41,502 nucleotides of DNA from Blastococcus atacamensis (lineage in GTDB: Bacteria; Actinomycetota; Actinomycetes; Mycobacteriales; Geodermatophilaceae). Every line of letters starts with the position of its first letter. The first letter of the stretch is position 1. Both the position numbers and the translations under genes were made by a program. The notes under the pieces were generated by a model. It did no database searches and was not told where the DNA came from. It saw nothing but the letters and a program-made list of their open reading frames with translations. Below, piece by piece: positions 22,306 through 30,365 of this stretch. Location of the stretch: the NCBI RefSeq assembly GCF_002938425.1, contig NZ_POQU01000024.1, forward strand, positions 1 to 41,502, in the 5' to 3' direction.

Positions 22306-23025
22306 GTGCCCATGACCTCGATCCCCGGCGCCACGAGCGCTCCGGAGCTGCGCGCCTACCTGAGCCGGCCGCCGGTCGGCGAGGGGCCGTGGCCGGGCGT
22401 GGTCGTGCTGCACGAGGCATTCGGGCTGACCGACGACATCCGCCAGCAGGCCGACCGCCTGGCCGCCGCCGGATACCTGGCGGTCGCGCCGGACCTCTTC
22501 ACCGCCGGAGGGGCGCTGCGCTGCCTGCAGGGCACCTTCCGGTCGCTGCTGCGCCGCAGCGGGCCGGTGTTCGGCGACATCGAGGCGACACGGCAGTGGG
22601 CCGCCGCGCAGCAGGACTGTACCGGCCGGGTCGGCGCCGTCGGCTTCTGCATGGGAGGGGGTTTCGCGCTGCTGGCGGCGACGCGGGGGTTCGACGCCGC
22701 CGCGTCGAACTACGGCTTCGTGCCGAAGGACGCCGAGCGCGTGCTCGAGGGCGCCTGCCCGGTGGTGGCGAGTTTCGGCCGTCGCGACCCGGTGCTGCGC
22801 GGTGCCGCCGGCCGGCTGCGCGACGCGCTGGACTCGCTGGACGTCACCAACGACGTCGTCGAGTACCCCGACGCGGGGCACTCGTTCCTCAACCGGCACT
22901 CGAGCGGGCCGTTCGGGGTCATCGAGCGGGTGACCGGGTTCAGCTACCACCAGCCGTCGGCCGAGGACGCCTGGGCGCGCATCCTGCGCTTCTTCGACCT
23001 CCACCTGCGGTCGACCGACCGCTAG
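22306..23025 (+). CDS. Dienelactone hydrolase family protein
   Basis: 239 residues of alpha/beta-hydrolase fold. The nucleophile elbow is GFCMGGG with Cys as nucleophile, the hallmark of dienelactone hydrolase, followed by the Asp in FGRRDPVL and His in DAGHSFLN. An oxyanion segment VVLHEAFGL is near the N-terminus. Classical members open dienelactone to maleylacetate in chloroaromatic breakdown, but most family members are general carboxylesterases. There is no chlorocatechol gene beside it (the nearest intradiol gene, at 2.3 kb, is decayed), so the substrate is unknown. Confidence 0.88.
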   Translation: MPMTSIPGATSAPELRAYLSRPPVGEGPWPGVVVLHEAFGLTDDIRQQADRLAAAGYLAVAPDLFTAGGALRCLQGTFRSLLRRSGPVFGDIEATRQWAAAQQDCTGRVGAVGFCMGGGFALLAATRGFDAAASNYGFVPKDAERVLEGACPVVASFGRRDPVLRGAAGRLRDALDSLDVTNDVVEYPDAGHSFLNRHSSGPFGVIERVTGFSYHQPSAEDAWARILRFFDLHLRSTDR

Positions 23026-23034
23026 AGGTGCCGG

Positions 23035-23055
23035 GGCCGGGCCGCCGGCCCGGCC
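23035..23055. terminator. Convergent terminator hairpin
   Basis: A perfect 9-base inverted repeat GGCCGGGCC / GGCCCGGCC with a 3-base loop, lying between the dienelactone hydrolase stop (23025) and the convergent zinc-ribbon stop (23059). It can act in both directions. Confidence 0.65.
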
Positions 23056-23058
23056 GGT

Positions 23059-23292
23059 TCACCAGCGCAACGGGTGGGTGGACCGCGAGTGCGCGGTCCG
23101 GCAGGCGCGGCAGTTGCCCCAGGAGGTGATGGACACCGACGTGGCGGGGCCTCCGCACTCGGGGCACTCGACGGCCTCGTCGGTCGCCCGGGCCTCGCTC
23201 AGCGCCCGGCTCCGGTCCTCGTGGATCGTCGCGTCGCCCCGGCAGGGGCAGCCCAGCGGTGCGTCCGCGCAGAGTCCGACGTGCTCGGCCAT
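23059..23292 (-). CDS. Small zinc-ribbon-like protein
   Basis: 77 residues with seven cysteines. The C-terminal half has CPECGG and, 15 residues on, CRAC: two knuckles that would hold one zinc. The N-terminal half has a further C, CPC group. No known domain beyond a zinc ribbon is recognised. It sits directly downstream of the cold-shock gene on the same strand but beyond that gene's terminator hairpin. It may bind nucleic acid or a protein; function unknown. Confidence 0.7.
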   Translation of the reverse strand: MAEHVGLCADAPLGCPCRGDATIHEDRSRALSEARATDEAVECPECGGPATSVSITSWGNCRACRTAHSRSTHPLRW

Positions 23293-23338
23293 GGGTGCTC
23301 CTCGGGGCTCGTGCCGGGATGACGATGGTGCCGGAACG

Positions 23339-23377
23339 ACGACGGGGCCACGGCGCAGCGCACCGTGACCCCGTCGT
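23339..23377 (-). terminator. Terminator of the cold-shock gene
   Basis: 17-base arms at 23339-23355 and 23361-23377 pair fully in minus-strand RNA if two U-G wobbles are allowed, with a 5-base loop. It starts 9 bases after the csp stop. The wobbles favour action on the csp transcript rather than on the other strand. Confidence 0.7.
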
Positions 23378-23386
23378 TCACGTGGT

Positions 23387-23590
23387 TCAGAGGGGGCGGA
23401 CGTTCTCCGCCTGGGGGCCCTTCTGGCCCTGCGTCACGTCGAACTCGACCTGCTGGCCCTCGTCGAGGGAGCGGTAGCCGTCGCTGACGATGGCGGAGTA
23501 GTGGCAGAACACGTCGGCGCCGCCGCCGTCCTGGGCGATGAAGCCGAAGCCCTTCTCCGCGTTGAACCACTTCACAGTGCCCTGAGCCAT
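23387..23590 (-). CDS. cspA: Cold-shock protein (CspA family)
   Basis: 67 residues, the whole protein being one cold-shock domain. RNP1 is KGFGFIAQD and RNP2 is DVFCHYSAI; most family members have Val where this one has Cys. It binds single-stranded RNA/DNA and melts secondary structure. AAGGA lies 6 bases before the ATG at 23590. In-frame reading continues upstream but is low-complexity leader; about 240 bases separate it from the next gene, room for the long regulated 5' UTR usual for csp genes. Confidence 0.95.
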   Translation of the reverse strand: MAQGTVKWFNAEKGFGFIAQDGGGADVFCHYSAIVSDGYRSLDEGQQVEFDVTQGQKGPQAENVRPL

Positions 23591-23834
23591 GTTGTCCTTC
23601 TTCCGTGCTGGGGGGTGTCCTCCACCGGTACCTACCGGCGGAGGGGCCGCCGCACCGACCGGCAGGACCGAGAGGAACGTCAGGCAGAGACGACTGCGGA
23701 CGTCCAAGAACGAAAGCAGAGGCGCAACAGCGACCGGCACGGACTCTACCCCCTGCGACCTGCGCGAACACGAGGAGGTCCACGGCGAGTCCCTCTGGCG
23801 GGTGGGGAGGCGCGCGTAGGGCAGCATTCCCGGC
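23591..23834. other. Divergent region between cspA and the glycosidase
   Basis: 244 bases without a gene. It should hold the csp promoter and 5' UTR (minus) and the glycosidase promoter (plus). No Shine-Dalgarno precedes the glycosidase ATG; an AGCATT at 23823-23828 stands 6 bases before it and may be its -10. No strong palindrome is seen. Confidence 0.4.
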
Positions 23835-25172
23835 ATGAGCGACGGGCGCACGGACGGGCCGGCGTGGGTGCGGGACGCGATCTGGTGGCACGTCTACCCG
23901 CTGGGGTTCGTCGGGGCCGAGCCCCGCGGCGAGGCGACCCAGCCGGTGCGCCACCGGCTCGGTCACCTCACCGCCTGGCTGGACCACGCGCTCGAGCTGG
24001 GCGCCTCCGGGTTGGCGCTGGGGCCGGTGTTCGCGTCGGAGACCCACGGCTACGACACCGTCGACCACCTGCGCATCGACCCGCGCCTGGGCGGGGACGC
24101 CGACTTCGACGCGCTGGTGGCCGCCTGCCGGGGACGCGGCATCCGGCTCCTGCTCGACGGCGTCTTCAACCACGTCGGCCGGGAGCACCCGGCCTTCCGG
24201 GCGGTGCTGGAGCAGGGGCCCGCGGCGCCGACCGCGTCGTGGTTCCGGCTGCGATGGCCGGAGGGCCCGTGGGCGCCGGGGATCGAGCCCGCGTACGACG
24301 ACTTCGAGGGGCACGGGCACCTCGTGGCCCTCGACCACGCGTCGCCCGAGGTCGAGGAGCACGTCGTCGAGGTCATGACGCACTGGCTCGACCGGGGCGC
24401 CGACGGGTGGCGGCTCGACGCCGCCTACGCCGTTCCTCCCGCCTTCTGGTCCCGGGTGGCCGACCGCGTGCGGCAGCGGCACCCCGACGCCTACCTGATG
24501 GGTGAGGTCATCCACGGCGACTACACCCGGGCGGTCACCGACGGGCACCTCGACTCGGTGACCCAGTACGAGCTGTGGAAGGCGGTCTGGAGCTCGCTCA
24601 ACGACGCCAACTTCTTCGAGCTCGACGCCGCGCTCGGGCGGCACGCCGCGCTGCTCGACCGGTTCGCGCCGTACACGTTCCTCGGCAACCACGACGTCAC
24701 GCGCATCGCCAGCAAGGTGACCGACGAGCGGCACCTGGCGCACGCGCTGGTCGTGCTGTTCACGCTCGGGGGCACGCCCGCGGTGTACGCCGGCGACGAG
24801 CACGCCTTCCGGGGCGTCAAGGAGGACCGGGCGGGGGGCGACGACGCCGTCCGGCCGCCCTTCCCGGCCGGCCCCGGGGACCTCTCGCCGGTCGGGCTGC
24901 CGACCTACCGGCTGCACCAGGAGTTGATCGGCCTGCGCCGTCGGCACCGGTGGCTGCACACGGCGCGCAGCCGCACCCTGCACCTGGCGAACGAGCAGCT
25001 GGCCTACGAGGTGGCCTCCGACGGGGAGCGTCTGGTGGTGGTGCTGAACGTCGCGGACGTGACCGCCGAGATCCCCGCGCCCGGCGCCGGGGAGGTCCTC
25101 GCCGGGGCCGCCGAACGGGCCGGGAACCGGGTGCGGGTGCCCGGGCACGGCTGGGCGGTGCTGACCGGCTGA
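23835..25172 (+). CDS. GH13 alpha-amylase-family glycoside hydrolase
   Basis: 445 residues: a TIM barrel with the four GH13 regions. Region I is DGVFNH (D108-H113), region II GWRLDAA with nucleophile D195, region [12 protein letters not shown] with acid/base E224, and region IV FLGNHD with D287. A short beta domain closes the protein (about 370-445). There is no signal peptide, so it acts inside the cell on maltodextrin, trehalose or a glucosyl ester. The compact size and absence of extra domains resemble intracellular alpha-glucosidase or sucrose-phosphorylase-like members, but the subfamily is not resolved by eye. Confidence 0.9.
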   Translation: MSDGRTDGPAWVRDAIWWHVYPLGFVGAEPRGEATQPVRHRLGHLTAWLDHALELGASGLALGPVFASETHGYDTVDHLRIDPRLGGDADFDALVAACRGRGIRLLLDGVFNHVGREHPAFRAVLEQGPAAPTASWFRLRWPEGPWAPGIEPAYDDFEGHGHLVALDHASPEVEEHVVEVMTHWLDRGADGWRLDAAYAVPPAFWSRVADRVRQRHPDAYLMGEVIHGDYTRAVTDGHLDSVTQYELWKAVWSSLNDANFFELDAALGRHAALLDRFAPYTFLGNHDVTRIASKVTDERHLAHALVVLFTLGGTPAVYAGDEHAFRGVKEDRAGGDDAVRPPFPAGPGDLSPVGLPTYRLHQELIGLRRRHRWLHTARSRTLHLANEQLAYEVASDGERLVVVLNVADVTAEIPAPGAGEVLAGAAERAGNRVRVPGHGWAVLTG

Positions 25173-25182
25173 TCCCGCCGGC

Positions 25183-25377
25183 TCAGCGGCTGGTTGCCAG
25201 GTCCCTCACAGCCTTGGCCACGTACATGGTCGACAGGAGGAGGAAGAGGGCCCCGATCGCTGCTCGCACCTGGTCGTCGGTGGCCGGGGTGCGCCGGGCG
25301 ACCGGACCGGCCACGGCGTCGGCCACGCGTGCGCGCCAGCCCGTGAGGCCGGCCTTCCCGAAGGTCACTGCATCCAT
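25183..25377 (-). CDS. Small single-pass membrane protein, 64 residues
   Basis: Residues 1-38 are polar and basic (WRARVADAVAGPVARRT); residues 39-57 form a membrane helix (AAIGALFLLLSTMYVAKAV). On the minus strand TAGGCA at 25389-25384 lies 6 bases before the ATG, a leaderless pattern that supports expression. No family is recognised. It converges on the glycosidase with a 10-base gap. Confidence 0.6.
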   Translation of the reverse strand: MDAVTFGKAGLTGWRARVADAVAGPVARRTPATDDQVRAAIGALFLLLSTMYVAKAVRDLATSR

Positions 25378-25477
25378 GCGCGGTGCCTACCCCCGTGCGC
25401 GCCGGGATAGCCGGGACGGGCGCCGGAGCCTGTGATTGGCTGTCGGCCGATCCGAGCGCCTGAGAAGGGGACCGCGC
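25378..25477. promoter_or_regulatory. Divergent promoter region with an imperfect palindrome
   Basis: It holds the minus-strand -10 (TAGGCA, 25389-25384). GATTGGC-TGTCG-GCCGATC at 25434-25452 has 7-base arms with one mismatch and lies 26 bases before the cyclase ATG, so it could be an operator for the cyclase/ThDP operon. GAGAAGGGG lies 6-7 bases before that ATG. Confidence 0.4.
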
Positions 25478-26254
25478 ATGTCGATCCTGTCGAGTTTCGC
25501 CGAAGCCCTGGCCACCGGGCGGATCGAGGTCGTCGACCTCACCGCGCCACTGCACTCGGGGACGCCGGTCATCCAGCTCCCCGAGCCGTTCGCGCAGACG
25601 GCGACCTTCCAGCTGGAGGAGCTCAGCCGGTACGACGACCGCGGGCCGGCCTGGTACTGGAACAACTTCCGGACCGGTGAGCACACCGGCACGCACTTCG
25701 ACGCGCCCAACCACTGGGTCACCGGCCAGGACGGTGAGGACGTCGCGTCGGTGGCCGCCCGGAAGCTGGTCGCGCCCGCCGCGGTGCTCGACTTCTCGGA
25801 GCGGGCGGCGCAGAACCCCGACTTCCTGCTCGAGGTGGCGGACGTCCGCGAGTGGGAGGCGACCCACGGCCCCCTCCCCGAGGGCGGCTGGCTGCTGTTC
25901 CGCACGGGGTGGGACGTCCGCTCGGAGTCCCAGCGCGACTACCTGAACGCCGACGAGTCCGGGCCGCACACCCCCGGCCTGTCGGTCGAGTGCGCCCGGT
26001 GGCTGGCCGAGGAGGCGCCGGTCATCGGCCTGGGCGTGGAGACGGTGGGCACCGACGCCGGCGCGGCGCACTCCTTCGACCCGCCGTTCCCGTGCCACTC
26101 CGCGCTGATGGGCAGCGGCAAGTACGGCCTGACCCAGCTGCAGAACCTGGCGCAGCTGCCGGCGACCGGCGCCCTGGTCGTGGCCGCGCCGCTGCCCATC
26201 GTGGGCGGGTCGGGCTCGCCGTCCCGGGTGCTGGCGCTGGTCGAGCGGGAATGA
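25478..26254 (+). CDS. Cyclase-family metal-dependent amidohydrolase (kynurenine formamidase/isatin hydrolase fold)
   Basis: 258 residues. The metal-binding signature HTGTHFDAPNHW (HxGTHxDxPxH) sits at about residues 68-79, with VVDLTAPLHSGTP near the N-terminus and GVETVGTDAG in the middle, all typical of the cyclase family (PF04199). Members hydrolyse cyclic or aryl amides such as N-formylkynurenine and isatin using Mn or Zn. It overlaps a ThDP-dependent enzyme by 4 bases, and the coupling implies that the two act in one pathway. Isatin ring opening would yield an aryl alpha-keto acid, a classic ThDP substrate, but this is inference. Confidence 0.85.
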   Translation: MSILSSFAEALATGRIEVVDLTAPLHSGTPVIQLPEPFAQTATFQLEELSRYDDRGPAWYWNNFRTGEHTGTHFDAPNHWVTGQDGEDVASVAARKLVAPAAVLDFSERAAQNPDFLLEVADVREWEATHGPLPEGGWLLFRTGWDVRSESQRDYLNADESGPHTPGLSVECARWLAEEAPVIGLGVETVGTDAGAAHSFDPPFPCHSALMGSGKYGLTQLQNLAQLPATGALVVAAPLPIVGGSGSPSRVLALVERE

Positions 26255-27894
26255 GCCCGACGCGGACGGTCGCCGAGGCGGTCGGCGAGGCGCTGGTCCG
26301 CTGCGGCATCGACACGGTGTTCGGCGTCGTCGGGTCGGGCAACTTCGTGGCCACCAACGCGATGGTGGCCGCCGGTGCCCGGTACGTGGCGGCCCGGCAC
26401 GAGGGCGGCGCCGCCACGATGGCCGACGCCTTCGCCCGCACCAGCGGCCGGCCGGCGGTGGTGAGCCTGCACCAGGGATGCGGGCTCACCAACGCGCTCA
26501 CCGGCATCACCGAGGCGGCCAAGAGCCGCACGCCGCTGGTGGTGCTCACCGCGGAGACGACGAACCGGCGGTCGAACTTCCACGTGGACCAGCCGGCGCT
26601 CGCCGAGGCCGTGGGCGCCCTGTCGGTACGGGTGACGTCGGCCGCCACCGCTGAGCGCTACACGGCCGTCGCCGTCGACACCGCCCGCGAGCAGCGGCGG
26701 GTCGTCGTGCTGAACCTGCCCCTGGACGTGCAGTCCCAGCCGGCCGAGGGGCTCCCGGCCGAGCCGCTGCCGCCGGTGCCCGAGCCCGGCACCGTCGAGG
26801 CCGAGGAGCCGGCCGGCGAGTTGGCCGAGGCGTTGCGCCGGGCTCGGCGTCCGGTGTTCGTGGCCGGCCGGGGCGCCCGCGCGGCCCGCGCCGAGCTGGA
26901 GCAGCTCGCGGACCGCTGTGGAGCGCTGCTGGCCACCTCGGCGGTGGCGAAGGGGCTGTTCCGCGGCAGCCCGTGCGACCTGGACGTCTCCGGCGGGTTC
27001 GCGACCCCGTTGGCCGCGGAGCTGATCTCGGGCGCGGACCTGATCGTGGGCTGGGGCTGCCAGCTGAACATGTGGACCATGCGGCACGGCCGGCTGATCG
27101 CGGCTGACGCCGTCGTCGTGCAGGTGGACGACGAGGCCGACGCCATCGGCGCGCAGCGCGAGGTCTCGCTCGGGGTCGTGGGCGACGTGCGGGCCGTCGC
27201 CGCCGCCGCGACGGGACTGCTGGACGACACCGTCGAGGGCTACCGGACGGCGGAGGTCCGCGACGCGATCGCCGCCCGCGGGCGCTGGCGGGACGAGCCC
27301 TACGACGACGCCGGGGGTGCGGGGCTGATCGATCCGCGCACCCTCGGCATCGGCCTGGACGACCTCCTCCCGGCGGAGCGGATCGTCGCCGTCGACTCCG
27401 GCAACTTCATGGGCTACCCGAGCATGTACCTCGACGTCCCCGACGAGCACGGGTTCTGCTTCACCCAGGCGTTCCAGTCCGTGGGCCTGGGGCTGGCCAC
27501 CGCGATCGGTGCCGCGCTGGCCCGGCCCGACCGGCTGCCGGTCGCCGCCCTGGGCGACGGCGGCGCGCTGATGGGCGCCGCCGAGCTGGAGACGGTGGTG
27601 CGGCTCGGGCTGCCGATGGTGGTGGTCGTCCACGACGACGCCGCCTACGGCGCCGAGGTGCACCACTTCGGACCCGACGGCCACGCGCTGGACACGGTGC
27701 GCTTCCCGGAGACCGACTTCGCCGCGATCGGCCGCGGTTACGGGTTCGAGGCGGTGACCGTCCGCGGTCCGGCCGACCTCGCCGGCGTCGGCGCGTGGCT
27801 CGCCGGCCCGCGGACGGCGCCGCTGCTGGTCGACGCCAAGGTCACCCGGGGCGAACCCTCGTGGTGGCTCGAGGAGGCGTTCCGGGGCCACTGA
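26251..27894 (+). CDS. Thiamine-diphosphate-dependent enzyme (acetolactate synthase/benzoylformate decarboxylase superfamily)
   Basis: 547 residues with the three-domain layout of the family. The Pyr domain has catalytic H50-E51 in ARHEGGAATMADAF, E51 activating the cofactor. The central domain spans about 190-330. The PP domain has GDGGALMGAAELETVV (about 435-450) as the GDG(x)n metal motif, shortened at the Asn end, with HDDAAYG in place of the usual NNxxYG. That D-for-N change is notable because the second Asn normally binds Mg2+. It is coupled to the upstream cyclase by ATGA. Candidate reactions are decarboxylation or carboligation of an alpha-keto acid; sequence alone does not decide. 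Confidence 0.85.
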   Translation: MSPTRTVAEAVGEALVRCGIDTVFGVVGSGNFVATNAMVAAGARYVAARHEGGAATMADAFARTSGRPAVVSLHQGCGLTNALTGITEAAKSRTPLVVLTAETTNRRSNFHVDQPALAEAVGALSVRVTSAATAERYTAVAVDTAREQRRVVVLNLPLDVQSQPAEGLPAEPLPPVPEPGTVEAEEPAGELAEALRRARRPVFVAGRGARAARAELEQLADRCGALLATSAVAKGLFRGSPCDLDVSGGFATPLAAELISGADLIVGWGCQLNMWTMRHGRLIAADAVVVQVDDEADAIGAQREVSLGVVGDVRAVAAAATGLLDDTVEGYRTAEVRDAIAARGRWRDEPYDDAGGAGLIDPRTLGIGLDDLLPAERIVAVDSGNFMGYPSMYLDVPDEHGFCFTQAFQSVGLGLATAIGAALARPDRLPVAALGDGGALMGAAELETVVRLGLPMVVVVHDDAAYGAEVHHFGPDGHALDTVRFPETDFAAIGRGYGFEAVTVRGPADLAGVGAWLAGPRTAPLLVDAKVTRGEPSWWLEEAFRGH

Positions 27895-27908
27895 CCCCGG
27901 GACGCGCG

Positions 27909-28271
27909 TCACCAGGCGGTGGTGGCCTGCAGCACCGCCTCGGACAGGGCGCGGGTGCGCAGCTCGGTCACCTGCTGGTACTCCGGATCGGCGACCATCC
28001 GGCTGAACGCCTCGCGCGACGGGTAGCGGACCAGCAGGACGGCGTCCCAGTCCTGGCCCTGCTCGGCCACGAGCGACGTCGAGCCGTCGCCGGCGTAGAG
28101 CACCTCGCCGCCGTACCGCGGCAGGAAGGTGGCACTCAGCGCCTCGGCGTACTGCGCGTACAGCTCCCGCCCGCCCTCGGCGTAGCGCAGCAGGTTGAGC
28201 ATGACCACGGGACCGCCCGGGTCCTCCTGCAGGTACCGCTTCAGGTCCGCGCCGCGGGGATCGATCGCCAT
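27909..28271 (-). CDS. DUF1330-like protein
   Basis: 120 residues with the ferredoxin-like dimeric alpha/beta fold of DUF1330: GGPVVMLNLLRY, then ARYGGEVLYAG-like RYGGEVLYAGDG, and DAVLLVRYPSREAFSRMVADPEYQ. Function of the family is unknown. The ATG at 28271 is preceded at 6 bases by TAGCTT (28283-28278), giving a leaderless start. It converges tail-to-tail on the ThDP gene. Confidence 0.85.
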   Translation of the reverse strand: MAIDPRGADLKRYLQEDPGGPVVMLNLLRYAEGGRELYAQYAEALSATFLPRYGGEVLYAGDGSTSLVAEQGQDWDAVLLVRYPSREAFSRMVADPEYQQVTELRTRALSEAVLQATTAW

Positions 28272-28277
28272 GGCCGC

Positions 28278-28283
28278 AAGCTA
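28278..28283 (-). promoter_or_regulatory. -10 box TAGCTT of the leaderless DUF1330 gene
   Basis: TAGCTT on the minus strand is followed by six bases and the ATG at 28271. There is no Shine-Dalgarno. Confidence 0.6.
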
Positions 28284-28316
28284 GCAACAGTGCCCGCCGG
28301 CGGGGGCGCAGCCCGG

Positions 28317-28342
28317 CATGTCGACGCGGTGACATGTCGACG
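28317..28342 (+). repeat. Direct repeat CATGTCGACG in the DUF1330/BASS intergenic region
   Basis: Two copies of CATGTCGACG (28317-28326, 28333-28342), 16 bases start to start, with a shorter GTCGACGG at about 28352. Spacing of about one and a half helical turns. It could be a binding site in the 237-base divergent region, which otherwise holds no gene. Confidence 0.4.
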
Positions 28343-28508
28343 GAACCGCGAGTCGACGGATCGAGCGCGACGCCGGGACGCGGGGAGGGGAGACTGTGCC
28401 CGACCCGGGGCATGGACGATCCCGTCGCACATCCTGGGAGCGACCGTCCGGTTCGTGCCGCTGGGGAACGGTGGACGACCGGTATCACCGGGAAGGGAAG
28501 GCAGCGGC

Positions 28509-29495
28509 GTGAGCATCACAGCGATCAGCGACGTCGTCGGGCGCTGGTTCGCCCTGATCGTGCTGGTGGCGGGAGGCGTCGCCCTGGCGTTCCCGGACGC
28601 CTTCGCCGGTGGAACGGTCGCCGTTCCGTACCTCCTGATGGTGATCATGCTCGGCATGGGCATGACCCTGAGGCTGAGCGACTTCGCCGTCGTCGCCCGA
28701 CGGCCGTGGGCCCTGCTGCTCGGCGTCGCCGCCCAGTACCTGGTCATGCCCGGGCTGGCCTGGCTCCTGGCTCAGGCACTGGACCTTCCCGCGGCGCTGG
28801 CGGCCGGCGTGGTGCTCGTCGGCGCCGCGCCGGGCGGCACGGCGTCGAACGTCATGGTGTACCTCTCGAAGGGGGACACGGCCCTCTCCGTGGCCATGAC
28901 GTCGGTGTCGACGCTCCTCGCGCCGCTGCTCACCCCCGTCCTCGTCCTGGCGCTCGCGGGGGAGTACCTGCCGGTCGACGCCGGAGGACTCTTCCTCTCC
29001 ATCGTCCAGATCGTCCTCCTGCCCGTGCTGCTGGGACTGGTCCTCCGTCTGTCGGCCCCCCGGCTCGTCGAGCGCGTGCTGCCGGTGCTCCCGCTGGTGT
29101 CCGTGGTCGGTATCGCCGCCGTCGTGGTCGTCGTCGTCGCGGCGAGCTCGGCGACCATCCTCTCGGTCGGGCTGCTGGTCGTCGTGGCGGTCGTGCTGCA
29201 CAACGGCCTGGGGTACGGCCTCGGGTACGCGATCGCGCGGGTCTTCCGCCTGGACGTGTCGGGCAGGCGAGCCGTCAGCATCGAGGTCGGCATGCAGAAC
29301 TCGGGCCTGGCCGCGGCGCTGGCCACCGCGCACTTCAACCCCGTGGCGGCTCTTCCCGCGGCGATCTTCTCCGTCTGGCACAACGTGTCCGGATCGCTGC
29401 TGGCCAGCTACTGGTCGCGGAAGGACCCCGCGGCCGGGAGCTCGCCCGGGGAGCTCCGGGTCGGCGCGGCGCCGGTCCGGGAAACCGGGCGATGA
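28509..29495 (+). CDS. Bile-acid:sodium symporter (BASS) family transporter
   Basis: 328 residues, about ten membrane helices. Family features are LGMGMTLRLSDF after the second helix, GAAPGGTASNVMVYLSKGDTALS (the APGG...N sodium-site segment) and GMQNSGLAAALA near helix 9. Bacterial members import organic acids such as pantoate, ketoacids or sulfate conjugates with Na+. The GTG has AAGG about 8 bases upstream. Located beyond the cyclase/ThDP pair on the same strand, it could supply their substrate, but DUF1330 lies between on the opposite strand. Confidence 0.88.
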   Translation: MSITAISDVVGRWFALIVLVAGGVALAFPDAFAGGTVAVPYLLMVIMLGMGMTLRLSDFAVVARRPWALLLGVAAQYLVMPGLAWLLAQALDLPAALAAGVVLVGAAPGGTASNVMVYLSKGDTALSVAMTSVSTLLAPLLTPVLVLALAGEYLPVDAGGLFLSIVQIVLLPVLLGLVLRLSAPRLVERVLPVLPLVSVVGIAAVVVVVVAASSATILSVGLLVVVAVVLHNGLGYGLGYAIARVFRLDVSGRRAVSIEVGMQNSGLAAALATAHFNPVAALPAAIFSVWHNVSGSLLASYWSRKDPAAGSSPGELRVGAAPVRETGR

Positions 29496-29510
29496 CCGGC
29501 GGCGGGGCGG

Positions 29511-30365
29511 TCAGCCCGGCTGCCCGGTCCTGAACCGCAGCGCCTGGCCCGGGCGTAGCTGCGCGCAGCGGTCGACGTCGTCGTCGGCGACGTAGCCGAC
29601 GACGGGGTAGCCGCCGGTGACCGGATGGTCGGCGAGGAAGAGCACGGGGCGGCCGGAGGGCGGTATCTGCAGCGCTCCGCGGACCATGCCCTCGCTCGGC
29701 AGCTCGTCGGTGCGTCGCCGGTCGAGCGGAAGCCCGTCCAACCGGACCCCGACCCGGTTGCTCTCGCTGGTCACCGTGTAGGGCTGCCCGGTGAGGGTGG
29801 TCCAGGCTTCGTCGGCGAACCAGTCGAGGCGCGGCCCGGGAAGCACCCGGACAGCCAGTTCGCCGGCCGGGGGATCGGCCACCGGAGCGACGTCCACGCC
29901 GGGCAGCGACGCGTCCGGTGCGCCGACCGGGAGGACGTCGCCGGAGGAGAGCGGAGGCGGTCCGAGCCCGGAGAGCACGTCGGTCGAGCGCGAGCCCAGC
30001 ACCGGCGGCACGAGGAACCCCCCACGGATCGCGACGTAGGTCCGCAGCCCGCTGGTCGGCGCGCCCAGGCGGAGCTCGCTCCCGGCCGGCAGCAACTCCG
30101 GGGCGTTGTGCGCGGGCGAGCCGGGGCACGGGGCGCCGGTGGTCACGACGACCAGATCGTGCTCCGCGCGCAGCGCCAGGCCGCCGAACGTCACCTCGAG
30201 GGCCGCGGCGCCCGGGGCGTTGCCCACCAGCCGGTTGGCGAGGCGGTAGGAGGCCCGATCGCAGGCGCCGGACCGTCCGATCCCCAGCGACGCCTGGCCG
30301 GGCCTTCCCTCGTCCTGCACCGTCGTCGACGGCCCGGGAGCGAGGACGGTGACCGCGCGCGTCAC
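29511..30365 (-). CDS. pxpC: 5-oxoprolinase subunit C (biotin-dependent carboxyltransferase-like, KipA)
   Basis: 284 residues, AHS2 domain. The start is the GTG at 30365, overlapping pxpB by 4 bases (GTGA). Typical segments are GPSTTVQDEGRPG at the start, IGRSGACDRASYRLANRLVGN, TYVAIRGGF, and SEGMVRGALQIPPSGRPVLFLADHPVTGGYPV. With PxpA and PxpB it makes the ATP-dependent 5-oxoprolinase that opens pyroglutamate to glutamate. Confidence 0.93.
   Translation of the reverse strand: MTRAVTVLAPGPSTTVQDEGRPGQASLGIGRSGACDRASYRLANRLVGNAPGAAALEVTFGGLALRAEHDLVVVTTGAPCPGSPAHNAPELLPAGSELRLGAPTSGLRTYVAIRGGFLVPPVLGSRSTDVLSGLGPPPLSSGDVLPVGAPDASLPGVDVAPVADPPAGELAVRVLPGPRLDWFADEAWTTLTGQPYTVTSESNRVGVRLDGLPLDRRRTDELPSEGMVRGALQIPPSGRPVLFLADHPVTGGYPVVGYVADDDVDRCAQLRPGQALRFRTGQPG

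Noticed and set aside
23199-25148. 649-residue minus-strand frame opposite the GH13 gene
   Set aside because: Shadow of the glycosidase; the plus strand has all four GH13 regions.
25183-29495. Biosynthetic gene cluster centred on the cyclase/ThDP pair
   Set aside because: No carrier protein, ligase or tailoring enzymes are adjacent; a short catabolic pair fits better.
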